Shown here piece by piece: positions 37,291 through 50,921 of a stretch of 64,000 nucleotides of DNA (within the stretch, counting starts at the first letter, position 1; the number at the start of each line of letters is the position of its first letter). Source of the stretch: Torreya grandis (Eukaryota; Streptophyta; Pinopsida; Cupressales; Taxaceae); contig JARHVA010004252.1 of assembly GCA_037957365.1 (NCBI GenBank), positions 772,501 through 836,500 of the forward strand. The letters run 5' to 3'. The notes under the pieces were generated by a model. The model made no database searches and had not been told where the DNA came from. It saw only the letters and a list, made by a program, of their open reading frames with translations. Position numbers and translations under genes: made by a program.

Positions 37291-39200
37291 AGGAGATATG
37301 GAATTTATCAACCTCCTTCATAATAACCATGTATCCCTCCAACACTATCTTTCCATAATTACTAATCATACCTCTACTTTGGTTCCTTCCATTGAGCCAC
37401 TGTATAGCATGCCCACTTAACTTATGGGTGAGACTCTAGTTGCCACTATCTCTACCACCCAATCTATGGTGACCCAAGATTCCTCTTCCACAAATAACCC
37501 TCCAATAGCCATTACCCAAAACCAAGCTTCCCTTCTACAAACCAATGCCCAATCACCCTCTACTTCCACCAACCCCATTACAAACCCATCAAATGTATGG
37601 ACAACTCAACCCATTATAACCTAAGCACCACTTAAAATTAGAATTTCTTCCACTAGTATTGTTTCCTTACCTCTTCCCACTCAAAATCCAACATCTTCTA
37701 CCTATTTCCAAAACATAGTGGTTTCTATACCATCTACTCTCCCACACATAAGTACAGAGGTGACTATACATCCACAACCAACCAACCCAACCATGCCCAT
37801 GACTCAAAAAATTCCTAATGTACCTAACCCAAGATATATCCCAAACCCATAAGGATATACACCCCCACCATCTTCCCAACCCTCCATGGCCAATTACCAA
37901 TATGTGGCCTTTACCCAACCTTGTACTTATTACCAATATATTGCACCCTCATAACCCTAATAGCATATACCTTATAATTATGGGGGTACAACATAATTGA
38001 CCTCATTAAAATGTTGATGGACAAGATGATCACTCTAGATACATCTATTTCTAGAGCCCATAATCTTTTATCTTATGATCATATTTTTAATGAGCCCGTC
38101 CACCCTTCTATGTGAATCCATCCTTACCCTACACAATGGAAACTTCCAAAATTTACCAAATTCCAAATCAAGGAAGACCCTTAATAGCACCTAAGAGAAT
38201 TTAGGCATGATGATGATCTTGTACTCTAAAATTTCCCCATGTCCTTAGTAGGACCCATGTTAGACCGGTATAGTGCCATCACTAGGCACTCCTTTTCTTT
38301 CACTCAAATTGCTCAAACTTTATTGTAACACTTTTATTTCAATATGTCCAAAAAGTATCCATAACTAACTTATATTCCATTTGGCCATTTGAGGATGAAT
38401 CTATTACTGATTTTATTGATTGTTGGAGAGGGTTGATCAACAAACTCTCCTTCTCCTTACCCCAACCCAAGTCAATTGAACTTTTCTCTTGGGCATGTGC
38501 TAAACACATCTCATCCACCTTATAGGTTCAAACCTTCTAAACCTTTGATGAGGTGCTTACCATGGCTAGAAAGTTGGAAATTTGAGAAATTTATGAGGGT
38601 AAACTTAAGTTGAGGAATAAGAATTCTAGTTTAAAATATACTGAATTCTCTTCTAAACCCTCAAACCATGCCAAATCCAAAAAAATAGCCAATGTTATTG
38701 TATTTTAGATGGATCATCCTCTGATAGTCAACCAATCCAACCCATCCACTTCTTTGAACCAAAATTTTAAATCTCAAAACTTCTTTATGCAAAATCAATA
38801 TACTCTACAAGGGGAGTCTTACACATCAGTTTTGGAGAAATTGTTGAAGGCATCCATAATCTAACTTCCTCCAATCAAATTGCCTCAATAATTTGATTCT
38901 TCCCATCCTATACCAAGTTAGTATAAGGAAAATGAGATATGTAATTTCCATCCTATCATTCAACATATTGTTGATAGGTGTAAAACATTTAAAAACATAG
39001 TCCAAGACTTGATTGACAAAGATGAGATCATAATGGACAACCCAAATGCACCCCATAATCAAGCACTTGAAATCTTTCAACAACCATTCCCAAACCACCC
39101 ACCTACCATAAAAAATGATCATATAAATGTGAAAACAGCCCAAAAACATTATGTTCATATGGATAACATTGTTCTTAATGAACTTACAGTTGATTAACCC
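37290..39200 (+). pseudogene. Element A gag remnant
   Basis: An N-terminal Thr/Pro/Ser-rich part (37290-37990) with long open stretches is followed by the Gag core. Blocks are LPKFTKFQIKEDP, HLREFRHDDDLVLQNFPMSL, RHSFSFTQIAQTLL, DESITDFIDCWRGLINKLSF and IELFSWACAKHISST, then VLTMARKLEI (38130-38580). The C-terminus has LEKLLKASII, a knuckle-like IIQHIVDRCKTFKNIVQDLI (38960-39015) and NPNAPHNQALEIFQQPFP. These are the ordered blocks of Tat/Ogre Gag. The frame changes at least three times and has many stops. Confidence 0.88.
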
Positions 39201-40985
39201 ATAGCCCAAACCATTTCTTCTTCGCTACTCACTTCCATAGTGAAAATACCCATTTCTCCTATGGAAAGCATAAAAAATGAATAAACCACCATCCTTTCTC
39301 CACTTATTTTCATAATGGAATCACCTACCCTTCCTTTGGAAATAATAACTAAGGAAGAGATTGTCTCACCTACCCCTTCCATGGTAGAATCACCCACCAA
39401 GTGCTTAGAACCATTGATAGAGGAAAAGGAAAATGTTAACATCCCACTTTTTTAGCCATTTAGTCTATCCTTAGAAACTACTACTAAGGAATCTAAGCCT
39501 ATCTATAAACCATTTTAAAGGTTGGTATAAAATATACAATTTTCAAACCTTGATTAGGCCATGTTTTGGCACCACCTTGGAATTTCATACCCAAACAAGA
39601 AGGAGTCACCAATGACACCATTATCTACCCAAAATTCAACCTCCACCAATGAAACTACCACTACCTCAACCAAACCAACAAAAACTTCCACATTTCAATC
39701 TCTAGGCAAACCAACTCACTAGACTTATTCAAAAATAAACAAAGGAACCTCCACTACCTCATTAAAGCCCATGAAAAACCTAGGGTCCCTTCCATCTCAA
39801 AATCCCACCAATCCTCCATTGAAATTAGCATTGACATTTTCAATCACACCTAAAAATACATAAACCAAACCAAAAATGAGAATTGAACCATCTAGGATTT
39901 AGAAACCCAAAACCATTTTACCTCCCATTTTGACTTTACCCTCTATTATAGGGCCACATCCCTCATCCATTTTAGGACCTCACCCTTCCACCTTGTTAAA
40001 AATACTAATCCCCATAACAAATAAACCACAAGTCCAACCTCCACTTCTAGCCACAGATCCACATATTCTTACCAAACCCTCAACCTCAAAAATACCTACC
40101 AAAAGTATTTCATAAACCAAGGCTCCATTCACTAAACCTACCCCGAAAAAAGTTTCCGCCCCAATAGTCAAAATGAAAACTTCCACCTCCTTACTGTCAT
40201 TACTATAATCCTATTATACCATCTTGTAAAGGTTGTTACAAACCTCCTACGTAGTCTTACCTCCCATCAAGACATTTGATCCTCTTAGTCAAAAACCATC
40301 TTAGTTCAATGACAATTTAATTTGTGCATACCATAGGACACCTAGACATGACATGGAGAATTGAAAATCTCTCTAATACATAATCCAAAAACTATGTGAT
40401 GCATATGATCTGTTAACAGAGAAAATTACCATTATCCCATATCTAATCTAAAAACCAAATTACCACCCCATGTAAAATTGTCCCCAAACTCTCATCTAAG
40501 AGTACAGAGGAACCAAAGTAACCCACTAGCCCAAATACTTTCCAAATTGATGTTATCTATGTGGTTACTCAATCACAAACCCAAAAATATAAAGGGAAAT
40601 CCAAGGTTTCCATCCCTTGGACATACCCTTCTACTAAAACACCCCAATAACCTTCATCAAATCCTAACATTTATCTCTTGCATACAACCTAAACCAACCC
40701 ATTTGGACTAATACATAGGTTAGTTCTTAAACAAGTTCACCAAACCTCAGTATAAATGACTTTATATGAGTTGATACAAACCTTTCCCCAACACTATCAA
40801 GCTATGATGGAATCCTTGAAATCGATCAAGGTTCAACTTGAAGATCCTTTATCATTAGAATCCTTAGTACGAGCCCTTCAAATTTCCACCCTTATCACCT
40901 TCCCAGATTTGGACATCCCCCTATTTATCTAGATTATTTGAATCCTCCCCTCTTTATTACTTCCCACATCAACCAAATATAGATC
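39201..40985 (+). pseudogene. Element A Gag-protease linker, Pro/Thr-rich, second knuckle-like motif
   Basis: Frames are rich in Pro, Thr, Ser and Lys with repeated KPT/KTST strings (for example TTTTSTKPTKTSTF near 39660). Near 40260-40400 a segment reads KTFDPLSQKPS and CAYHRTPRHDMEN, followed by IIQKLCDAYDLL. This is a decayed CxYHRxPGHDxxxC motif and IQDLIDxGxI block. Long spacer regions between Gag and protease are usual in this lineage. No catalytic domain is present. Confidence 0.65.
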
Positions 40986-41330
40986 AAGAAGGTTATGATT
41001 GACGTGGGAACTAGATTCAACATCATTTCCTCCTATGCCTACAATAAACTTAAACTCTTAGAAAACATCATGTCTAAAACCACTATTGTACTCCAATATT
41101 TTAATGATATAATGGAAACTACCTTGGGATGGTTATCCTTTATATACATTTGGGCCCTCGCAATCTTTTTAATCTCTTCTACTTTATAGAAGGAGAGTTT
41201 TGATACAATGTATTTCTTAGATGTCCTTGGATCCGTACCATGGGTTGTGTGCCATACAATTTTCATAGGTGCCTCAAGTTTTAACATGAGGGTCAAGTTC
41301 ATGTCATTCTATCCAACCCTAGTCCTTTCA
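40986..41330 (+). pseudogene. Element A aspartic protease remnant
   Basis: KVMIDVGTRFNIISSYAYNK corresponds to the (L/M)ID(G/S)GA..NI.S active site; the usual D-S/T/G-G reads Asp-Val-Gly. ALAIFLISS and, after a stop, YFLDVLGSVPWVVCHTIF follow, matching the FQVLD....YN.ILGRPWIH region in degraded form. Its role in active relatives is polyprotein processing. The open part spans 40995-41189. Confidence 0.72.
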
Positions 41331-42170
41331 AGTCATGCAATATGACTAACCACCCTAATGATGCTCTTATCCCATTCAATGAAACATCCCCTTCATCCTC
41401 CATCAACTAAGCTTCTACAAGTTCATCCATACCTTCCTCCCAAATCCATATGAAAGACCCCTTGGAACCCACATTCTAACATCTCTTTCTTGGGGAGTAT
41501 CACCTATTGACTCTATATTCCCTTCCTACTCCCCAAGAGTACATAAATATTAACCAACATCCTAGCTATTATTCCAACATTTGAACCACCATTCCTTTTG
41601 GTCTTCGAAACTACCAAATTAATTTTATCTATGGGGGACTTGATCAACCCCTTTCCACTTCCAATGCATCATATTTTTGTAAACCATTCACCTCTAATTT
41701 CTCTTTCTTAGCTAAATTAGACTTTTCCCAAACATACCTTCAATGTTATGCTTATAGAGGATTTGATTTAGGCCATTATGAACATGGACCACATGAGTTG
41801 CTGCCATGTAAAACTCAGAATACTCATGAATGACATGGTCTTGCATTCATCCCATTAGAAGAGCCAACCAACCCACCTTTCATTGCAACCATTGAGGAAA
41901 AAATCCCATCCTCACCAACCCCTTCTTCAAAATCTAATTATCTTTATTTCATCTCTCCTAATTTTTTTATCAATATGATTATTTTGGGACCCCTGATCTA
42001 TCAAACAAAAGGGGACACTAGAACCATTCCTATAAATCATCCCAAGATGATAGAAGATAATTTTCATACCATTAATACTATCTAATTTTAGGATGATGAT
42101 TCCCTTCTCACCTATCTTGGTGTTAAAGATTCTTCCCTTCACAAATCCCTTCCTCCTAAGACATTTACCA
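41331..42170 (+). other. Element A protease-RT spacer
   Basis: No conserved block recognised; stop-rich in all plus frames. Confidence 0.45.
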
Positions 42171-43640
42171 TGTTAAATGAAGATACCATTGACATCAACT
42201 TGGGAACTTAGGATATACCCCACATAATCATCATCATCCAATCCTTAGATTCCTTAGACTGTCAATATTTATCTACTTTTCTACATGATCATAGAATAAA
42301 ATTTATTTGGTCTTACAGTTATATGCAAGAATCAACCCTTTGATAGTCATCCATAATATCATAACTAACCTCTATGCCAATCATGTTAGATAAAAGCTTT
42401 GAAAGAAGCACCCTTATATTGACCTTATTATTAAAGAAGAGCTTTAATGTCTCTTATCCATCAACCTCATCCAACCCATTGATTATCACCAATAGATCTT
42501 GAATATTATTCATATCACCAAATAAATAGTGTGACTTTGTATTTGCATGTATTTTCATGATAATAATCTCAATCTCCCAAAAGATGACTTGCCTTTTCTA
42601 AGCATTGATGAGTTTATTGATCTAACTACTAGCCATGAGATGTTTCTCATATGGATGGATTCTTAGGCAATAATCAGATCTTGATCACCCCATAAAATCA
42701 ACATAAAACTACCTTTATCACCCCATTGGGAAATTTTTTCTATAGGTTCATGCCTTTTGTTTTAAATAATGTTGGTGTAGCTTATCAACATGCCATGACC
42801 TACATATTTCATGACCTCATCCATAAAACTATGGAAGACTATGTAGATGGCCTCCTTCATAAGTCTAAATGTCATAAAGACCATTTGACAATACTTAAGG
42901 TTATCTTCAAATGCCTTATCCACCTTCATGTTCACCCCAACCTAAAGAAGTGAATCTTTGGGGTCTTATTAAGTAAACTTATTAGTTTTATTTTTTATCT
43001 TTATGGAATATAAGTTGATCTTGATAAAATCAAGGAAATCCTTGACATGCCTCCTCTAACTAACCTTAAGCAACTCTATAGTCTATAATGGAAACTTCAA
43101 TCCATTCATCACTTCATCTCACAATTATATGATAGATATCAGCCCTTTCATCACCTCCTTAATAAGTATATCTCCTTTAAGTGTAACAAAGACTATTAAT
43201 AGGCCTTTGACTCACTTAAATAATACCTTATATCCCTAAATGTTCTTGTCCCTCTAAAAGAGGACCAACATTTCTACCTCTACATTTCTACCATAAACCA
43301 TTCCTTAAGTGTCATCCTTACACATCATGATGATAATTATAAAGAACAAGAAATATACTATATAATTCAAACACTTATAGATTATGATTATGAAACTCAT
43401 TATACCCATACTAATAAATTATGACTCACCTTGGTCCTTGTGTCTTCTAAACTCTGTCACTACCTCCTTAACCACAAAACCTTTGTCACCACCAACACTA
43501 ACCCACTCAAGTCTATGAATTATAATCCTTATAAAAATTAATGTATTTCTATATGGATCATGCTTTAGCTTATTTTTTTCTTGAGTTCCTTTAACAAAAG
43601 TCAATCAAAGGGAAAATCATTAATGATTAATTGGCTAAGG
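42171..43640 (+). pseudogene. Element A reverse transcriptase remnant
   Basis: The upstream Tat-type block IDINLGT (42190) and KFIWSYSYMQ (about 42300) precede the polymerase. Palm blocks are LPKDDLPFLSIDEFIDLTT, ITPLGNFFYRFMPFVLNNVG and AYQHAMTYIFHDLIHKTMED. The catalytic box is YVDGLLHKSK at 42840, where YVDD has become YVDG. IKEILDMPPLTNLKQLYSL, FISQLYDRYQPFHHLLNKY and SLNVLVPLKEDQHFYLYIS follow. The longest open stretch is 42726-42953. The change at the second catalytic Asp and many stops make it inactive. Confidence 0.9.
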
Positions 43641-43733
43641 CCTCTTTAATTGACAACTAGCCTTCTAACCTTGAGTTTCCTAATGAGTCCATCACAACTC
43701 TCTCTCTCGAGAAGACATTGCTTATTAGAGGAC

Positions 43734-44220
43734 CATGTTCTCTGATGGATCAAAGTGTCTAGGTGGTGGGGGTGCCAAAATCATCCTTATTTCCCTCAAA
43801 GGTGAGCCTTTTCCCTTATCCTTCAAAATTGACTTTGATTGCACCAAAAACATGGCTAAATATGAGGCCCTAGTTATAGGTCTCCAAATAGATTTATCCT
43901 TTGGAGTAAAATAAATCAATATTTTTAGTGACTCCCAGCTTAAATTCAACCAAATAAATATTTCCTACCAATATTTAAATGATGTTTTACAAAAATACAA
44001 CCAACTGGTAGATGTATCATTGACATCATTTGATCATTTTCTTATGCAATCCACTTTATTTTTTATGAATAAGTTCAATGATACCATGGCTTCTCTTGCT
44101 TCCCAAATCTTGTCTACACCTTCAAATTCCAAAATCTTTATCACCATCCATCACCTTAACCAACAATCTTACACCAAATTGGACCTCCTTTCCATATGTA
44201 ATGTGGAGGAAACATAAATT
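43734..44220 (+). pseudogene. Element A RNase H remnant
   Basis: Removes the RNA strand of the RNA-DNA hybrid in active elements. FSDGSKCLGGGGAKIILIS opens the domain. The catalytic acids are still visible: Asp in SDGSK, Glu in MAKYEALVIGL and Asp in IFSDSQLKFNQ. The C-terminal part continues to about 44220. One in-frame stop lies between the Glu and second Asp blocks. Retention of the three acids is notable beside the lost residues of PR, RT and IN. Confidence 0.82.
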
Positions 44221-44389
44221 GATATTTGGTATAATCAAATATTTGACTACATCATCTTAGCCATCATCCCTTCCAATCTCTCTAGAAATGGTAGATGGTC
44301 TTTTATATAGATTACTTCTCATAATACTATACTAGGGGTAATTCTTTATAATCAAGGCTTTGACGGTCTTCTTTTTAGATGTCTACATA

Positions 44390-45480
44390 GTCATGAAATA
44401 TCTCACGCAATCAAATAAATGCATGATGGGATTTGTGGAGGATACTTTAGTGGTTTATCTATCACTAAATGTATCCTTCACCTTATATTCTATTATCCTA
44501 CCCTTAATCAAGAATTTTTTGATTATGCCAAGAAGTGTGTCAAGTGTCAACAACATGCTAACTTACATCACATTCCTAGTTATGGCCTCCATGTATTTAA
44601 GGATTTTTGGCCTTTATCTCAGGGGGATTAGATCTCATTGGTGAAATAAACCCTCATTATTCACAAATACATCATTCTATTATCACCTCGATAAAATATT
44701 TCACCAAATGGGTAAAGGTTATTCCCCTTATCTCAACCAAAGTTGATAAAATTATCAACTTCATTAACCATCACATCATATGTTCCTTTGGTGTTTCATA
44801 CAAAATCATCATCAACAATGACAAATCATTTAAAAATAATAAACTAAGCAATATTTGTGACACATTTGGAATTAATATAAGTTTCTCATCTCCATATCAT
44901 GCATAAGTTAATGGACAAGTTGAAGCCTCTAACAAAACACTTAATAAAATGCTAACCAAAATGGTCAATGAATTAGGTAGGGATTGACACTTACATATTC
45001 CCTTCACCCTATGGGCATATTGAACTAACATTTAAACCCATATGGATGCCACCCCTTTCTCACTTATCTTTGGAGTAGAGGATGTCTTACTTCTTGAAGT
45101 CCAAATTCCCTCCCTTCACATATCCCTAAAAGATATCATCTCATAGGGTGATTACCATTAAGAATGTCGAACCCAACTTGAGCTACTTGATGAGCATAAT
45201 TTAGCCATGCTTAACCATCTTCATGTCTATCAAGAATTAATCAAGTGTGTTTATAATAAACACCTAAGAGAGAAAGAATTCATTATTGGAGACCTCAAAT
45301 TAAAGGAAAATCAACTTGGAAAGAATCAAACAGGGTAAGTTTACTTTTAATTGGCTTGGACCATTTATCATAATGCATAAGTATGGGTCAGGAACTTATT
45401 GATTACCATTTCTTGAAGGGAAATTAGAACTTAAGCCCCTTAATTCTTTGCATCTACATCCATTATATTGTTAAAACAAG
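44390..45480 (+). pseudogene. Element A integrase remnant
   Basis: The zinc-binding part reads MHDGICGGYFSGLSITK, YYPTLNQEFFDYAKKC and VKCQQHANLHHIPSYGLH, an HHCC module with one His replaced by Tyr. The core reads GLDLIGEINPH, SIKYFTKWVKVIPL, NFINHHIICSFGVSYKIII, FSSPYHA and VNGQVEASNKTLNKML, then WAYXTNI and TPFSLIFGVEDVLL. The first catalytic Asp (IDYFTKW in relatives) is Lys, the second region reads INNDKSF, and the Glu in VEASNK remains. The C-terminal REKEFIIGDLKLKE block (45270-45300) is present. The frame shifts between modules. Confidence 0.9.
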
Positions 45481-47110
45481 TTCTACATCACCTTATGTCT
45501 AACTTAAGTTCATCCCTTATTTTATGTAATTATTACCTTTATCCCCTTCTTTTGAGGATAACTAATTAAAGCAAAGAATCATGTGATTATCAATCATAGT
45601 TTTTAGCCAAAATCCTAAATATGAGTACCACAACTCTACCCATGGCATGATTCTCGTGGATAGTTTTCATCACAAATAGGATAAATTCCCATGGTTGTTG
45701 TCTCTTAAAACATCCTCCAACCAACTATTCAACCACCTTGTGTTATATTTTTGCCTTCATAAAGGTAAACCTTAGGCCTATATAAGAAATTTTATGTCTA
45801 CAAAAAAAACAAAAAAATAATACATCTTAAGGGTCATATCTAGCATTGTAGACTACTCCCTTAAAGGATAACTACCAAAACAACTCAGGATTTCTTAAAA
45901 TAAAATAGATTGCTCCCTTGAAGGACATCTATCCAAATAAAACAAATCAAAAGCTAAGACCACTCCATTGAATTATGGGTAAGTCAAACATATTTTTAAA
46001 GAAAGAAATCACATGTAAGATTCGTGCATTGATCATCTTCCCCAAAATCTCAATAAAAAAATAACATCAAAAGGACCCATAGTCAAAATTTAAGAAAAAA
46101 ACAAAAAATTATATATGAAAGCTGTAATTAGCTTTAGCAAAAGTCAAATAGTAGTCTTCTTGCATTGATCAGTCTACACCAAATAAGACATAGACTTGTT
46201 TATAATGGATCTTTGGTCACCTATAGAAGGGGCAAGATATCCCCAAAATAAGGTTATACTATCATCCACCTCCCTTTTAACCCTCTATAAATCAAGGGAT
46301 TTTGAACTTACTTGATAGTATGTGATCAAGACACTTTTTATAAAACCAGTGAATGCTAATGCAAAGCATAAGAAGGGATTCTGTTCATAATCCAATCCAT
46401 CTTAATCTTTTGGTCCTTCCCAATGAAATAACACCATGTCTCCTTATTCATCATACCTACTTATTGATACATTCATTAAGGAATTTATCATTTGATTTTT
46501 TAACATCATTCTCTCATTTCTTTCCTCTTCTTTCATATAGAATTTTATCCAAATTAATCTATATGTTAAAGGTGATTTTAAACATTTTAAATCATCTCTA
46601 ATTTAAATCTATTGATGGCATCATCATATTAAATACATTTTAACATTATGTATATTTTATCAAATTCTATGTTATTACCAACCACATCATTTTTTAAGTG
46701 TTTCTATTATCGCAAAAACATTATATTTATCATAATCATCATCATAAATAAATCAAATCAACATCTCATATTAATGTGCTAAACATCATGTCTATATAGG
46801 CAATCTTACTTATCATCATGCCTAAACCAACTTAATTCTATCACATAAAATTCATAACAACTTTTTATCATGAATGAATCAAGCAACATTTAATCATTTC
46901 TCTAAACTAGATAAATGAATCAACCCATTATGTTATTCACATCTAATAAATCAAGTAAGCATACACCTACTAAGAGGAACAAGTGCTAAGCCTCAATCTA
47001 CACATTTCATAAATATCATAACCATGCATCATCACATAAATCATAACATGAATCATAAATCAACCATAAAATCACACATCATTATCAATAACATCATAAC
47101 TCAAACTAAA
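45481..47110 (+). other. Element A post-integrase spacer
   Basis: Stop-rich and AT-rich. A possible 82-codon frame at 46353-46601 has no recognised motif. Confidence 0.5.
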
Positions 47111-47116
47111 TACTGA

Positions 47117-47216
<100 letters not shown>

Positions 47217-47399
47217 CTCTCTCAAAATAGTATATACATCTTGATACATCGACTCATAGGCTAGAATCAAAATCATAATAGTTAAAAATACAATAATATA
47301 TGGTTTAGGGGCACTACTATCCCATGGATCATGTCCATCTCTCTATCATTTATGTTCCCCTACAAATGTTGTGCCACTAATAGGTGTAGTAATCCTAGA

Positions 47400-49100
47400 A
47401 CTCCTAGATGTAACTCACTCTACTAAATACTCTAAATATTATGGCACATCTAGAATCCTAGTTATAACATGTCTCTCATAATATCTTAGATCCTCATTAG
47501 TCATAACATATGTCATCATTTGGATAGTCTAAGTTGGTCCTAGAGCTAGCCCCACTCTATGCTCATCCTCTTACCTATCTCATCACATCCCACTCAGCTA
47601 ATAGTAAGGTCCACTATGCCTATAACCCATCCCTCTATAGAGTGATAGTAACTAGTTGTCCCTATGTAGAGTCTCTCTCCTAGCTGATGGTGGCTAGATA
47701 TGATTAGAGACTATCTCTCTCTTGGGTCCTAACTACTAGTTGTCCTTGTACCATGTCTCTCCATCATAATGGAAGTTAGAGATGCATGTGCAATATCTAG
47801 TGCTACTCTTGTAGTATCCCTCTTTCAGATAACTATTTGTACATTAGGTGTATCCTCTAGTATCAATACATCCTCTTCCTCTTCTATATCTACAACCTCA
47901 AACTACTACTATCCATCATGCCTTCCAATATTGAGACCATATCATCCATCTCTCCCAACCATTATAGGGTGTCATCCCTTCCACCAAGAAATATAATTAT
48001 GAGTCATGCTAGCATCGTTAACTGCTAAAGGATCTGGTAGCTCTTTATGTAATGGATCCTCCTTTATTGGCTATGGTAGAGGCAATGGTGCCTCTACATC
48101 CTCATGTCTATATCTCATGAATACTCTTGGGATACCCTATACTAAGACATATTGTTTCCTCACATGATAAAGAGGGACAATATTTATCTCATTCTCCCTC
48201 CTCTCATATATCCATTTGATACTCTACAAGGAAAAAGTCTATGTGCTTAGCCCCCTCCATGATAGGAAACCTATGTACAGTCTCTAGATAACCTCATCAT
48301 TAACCAATTAATATAACCATTGCCTAAACCATGCCAAATCCCTAACCTCCCCACCTACCCATGATAGCTCCATATCTAATCTCTACCTCATAAACCCTAC
48401 TCTAAATCAGGTCTAGTACCATGTCATCCATGGTAATCCAACTAGTTGTAAGATCGTAATATGCTCATATACCTAATAATGGAGTAGGAAGCATACAGTC
48501 ATCCCATATCACCTATGTACTTGGTATCCCCACAACTCTTGATACACTTGAACCAAGAGTGTTGGTGCCCATGTAAATACTATCTAATCCTCAAGCATAT
48601 CCATTAAAATGCCTATCATATCCTATGGGTACCTCCCACCACTATGATCAAGCAATGTATAATAGGTGACTACTATCATCATCATAGTAATCATTTGTCT
48701 ACCCTCAATTTTCATATGATAAATATCTTTGAATTAGAATCCCCCACTATGCCACCAAGCCTCTATTTAATTCTCTCTATATAATAGAATGATCTATGTA
48801 TCCTAATCCTCACCATGAATCAGCTCCTCCACTCAAACCTATATGGGTAGCCTTAAAATCCTATGAACATACTCTAACACAATGTATATCACTCATTTTA
48901 GCAACATGATTGTGTTGGTATCTAGGTCCCATCTCTCAATGAGTTCTACCAACATAGTCATGTCTAGGGGCACGTGATGATAGTGTTGCATGCCACCCAA
49001 ACCCACCACCATTATATGGGCCCACTCAATGCTAGTCATATCTTTGCATAGCTCTTTGTTAATAGGTGACACTTGATCTCACATTATCAATATAGCCCTT
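47400..49100 (-). pseudogene. Plant mobile domain (PMD) remnant, antisense cargo of element A
   Basis: The plant mobile domain is found in plant proteins such as MAIN/MAIL1 and in many transposable elements; its biochemical role is unsettled. Minus-strand blocks in order: IEWAHIMVVGLGGM (about 49027), LVELIERWDLDTNTI (near 48950-48905) for the family's AL.ERW...TNTFHL, and YVHRILRLPI (about 48876-48845) for the L.DV..LLGLPI block. Further on come DHSGGRYP, MIGILMDMLED, FTWAPTLLVQVYQELW (about 48640-48500) and LAWFRQWLY (about 48330). The last group matches the F.D.S...V...YL..L.D....Y.WG...LA.LYR.L part. The frame has stops at several points. It lies opposite to gag-pol, after integrase. Confidence 0.8.
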
Positions 49101-50921
49101 ACCTAAAAGGATAGATAAACAACTTAGTTTAACCTATACTATTAAAACCCCACACCCATTTCCCCTACACTACCCTAGTCACTATACCTAGGCACTCACC
49201 TATATTTATCCCTTATCCACACCATCAATATTATTTAACTAACCATAGGCTCCTTTTACTTACCATAAACCTTAGCCACTTTAACCTATAACTAATCATA
49301 AGATTAAGACTTGTACCCTTTCTATCTTAGCCTAATCACCTACTAAGACAACCCAACCCACTACTCATTATCCTTCAATAAAATACAAACACATTTTACC
49401 ACATTTTTAACTTTTCCTCCTACCCTTTCACCCAAGACCAATTTGGTCAACCCTTGATAGATACCAGTTGCTTATTGTATTGATGTCGATAGACTCTTTA
49501 CTGATACAAACTCCAAGTCGATCAACATCAATCGACACTCAATTGGCATCGATCACTATGTGTTAGGGCCAAAGCTCAAAACCTTAATTTTCATTAACCA
49601 CCAAAATAAAATACCCAAATAAAATGTTCCCTTCCCCTATACCTTATTTCCCATCTACATTCCCATAAAACATTGCATTATCCCCTATCCTACACCATTA
49701 TTCTACCCACATACTTTCAAAATCATAAACCAAACACAAAAAAATGGCAACAAAAAGAGTGCCTACCTAATCTCATGACCATTGTCATGGTGGGACCATC
49801 TACCTAGTTATTGCTTGCCTTCCACCCCATGCTAATCCTCTAGGTCATTATATATTTGACTGTAGTCATCTAAACCTAGTACTTAGTCCACTTCTTATCC
49901 TCTCCAACATTATCCCACTGCCCTCTACCCCATGATCCACTCAACTCTTGTAATCAATCACTCAAGACACACTCTTTTCTATAAAAATTACTTTCACTAC
50001 AGACAAAAGGCACCCACAAACAAAAAATGCAAAAACAAATTATTTTGACCTTTTTGGTCAATGGGCCCCTTTTTTAGGGTTTGGCTAGTGATTGATGTCC
50101 ATCACCCTAGGGTTGGGATAACTAACATTGGTCTATCCAACCTTCTCCCAACTAGTATCAGTTAAGAATATTAATGTTTCAGCCCTTAAATCCCCCATAC
50201 CCTTAGACCCCTTTCCACCCTAAGGGATCCTTTTACACATTTCACTACCACACTTCACATCTCACTCCTTACCCACACATAAGAGTTTACCCTATTTCTC
50301 TTCCACTGAATGCAACCAATTTTGTGCCCCTTCATCACTCAAGCCATGTTTTCACCTTTTTATGACAACCTTGCCTTGTTCATTCTAATTACTTACACTA
50401 ACTTACCATGATCCATAACATTATGCATGTGCATTAATTTTTTTGCATATCCCTTTCAGGTGCTTTCAAATATGCCCACTTTTGGTTCTAATACATATAA
50501 ATCATTTCATTTCTCAAGATCACCTTACTTTTGGATCTCTAGGAGCATAGATACCTTCACATGAAGACTTACATATATAAGTGCACCTATATCAACTACA
50601 CCTAATGCTATGGCTTAGTTAACTTATCACTTGTCTTCCTACATAGCACCTTTTTTTATAATTTATTCAAATTTGGAAGCTTCATCTAGATGTTATTTAT
50701 AATATTTCACTTCATTACATTTTGTGTGCCCTTCTATGCTTCCATACCTAACCACCCCAACCACTTTTCCAATCATTTGCCCACTTTTCAAAGTTGAAAC
50801 TGACTTCATTTCCACCTCATCAATTCCTAGTTTGAGGGGGAACATCTCCTCCAATAATTGGGAAATCCAACCTTCTATTACACCATTGGTTTCTTTTACA
50901 ACTTCTTGATGCAACATACAC
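49101..50921. other. Element A 3' non-coding region
   Basis: No gene recognised. Clusters of a short motif of the type ATCGACATCAATCGAC/TTGGCATCGATCA occur at 49460-49560, with looser versions at 50090-50170. Related strings (GATCAATGTCA, GACTGATGCCA) occur in the LTR at 34950-35000 and 35540-35630. Short ORFs overlapping 50693-51038 run across the LTR edge and are not genes. Confidence 0.55.

Noticed and set aside
37667..37936. Minus-strand Trp/Gly-rich frame
   Set aside because: It is the shadow of the Pro/Thr-rich Gag N-terminus on the plus strand.
39194..39442. Minus-strand frame MLTFSFSSINGSK...
   Set aside because: Shadow of the Pro/Thr-rich linker of element A on the plus strand.
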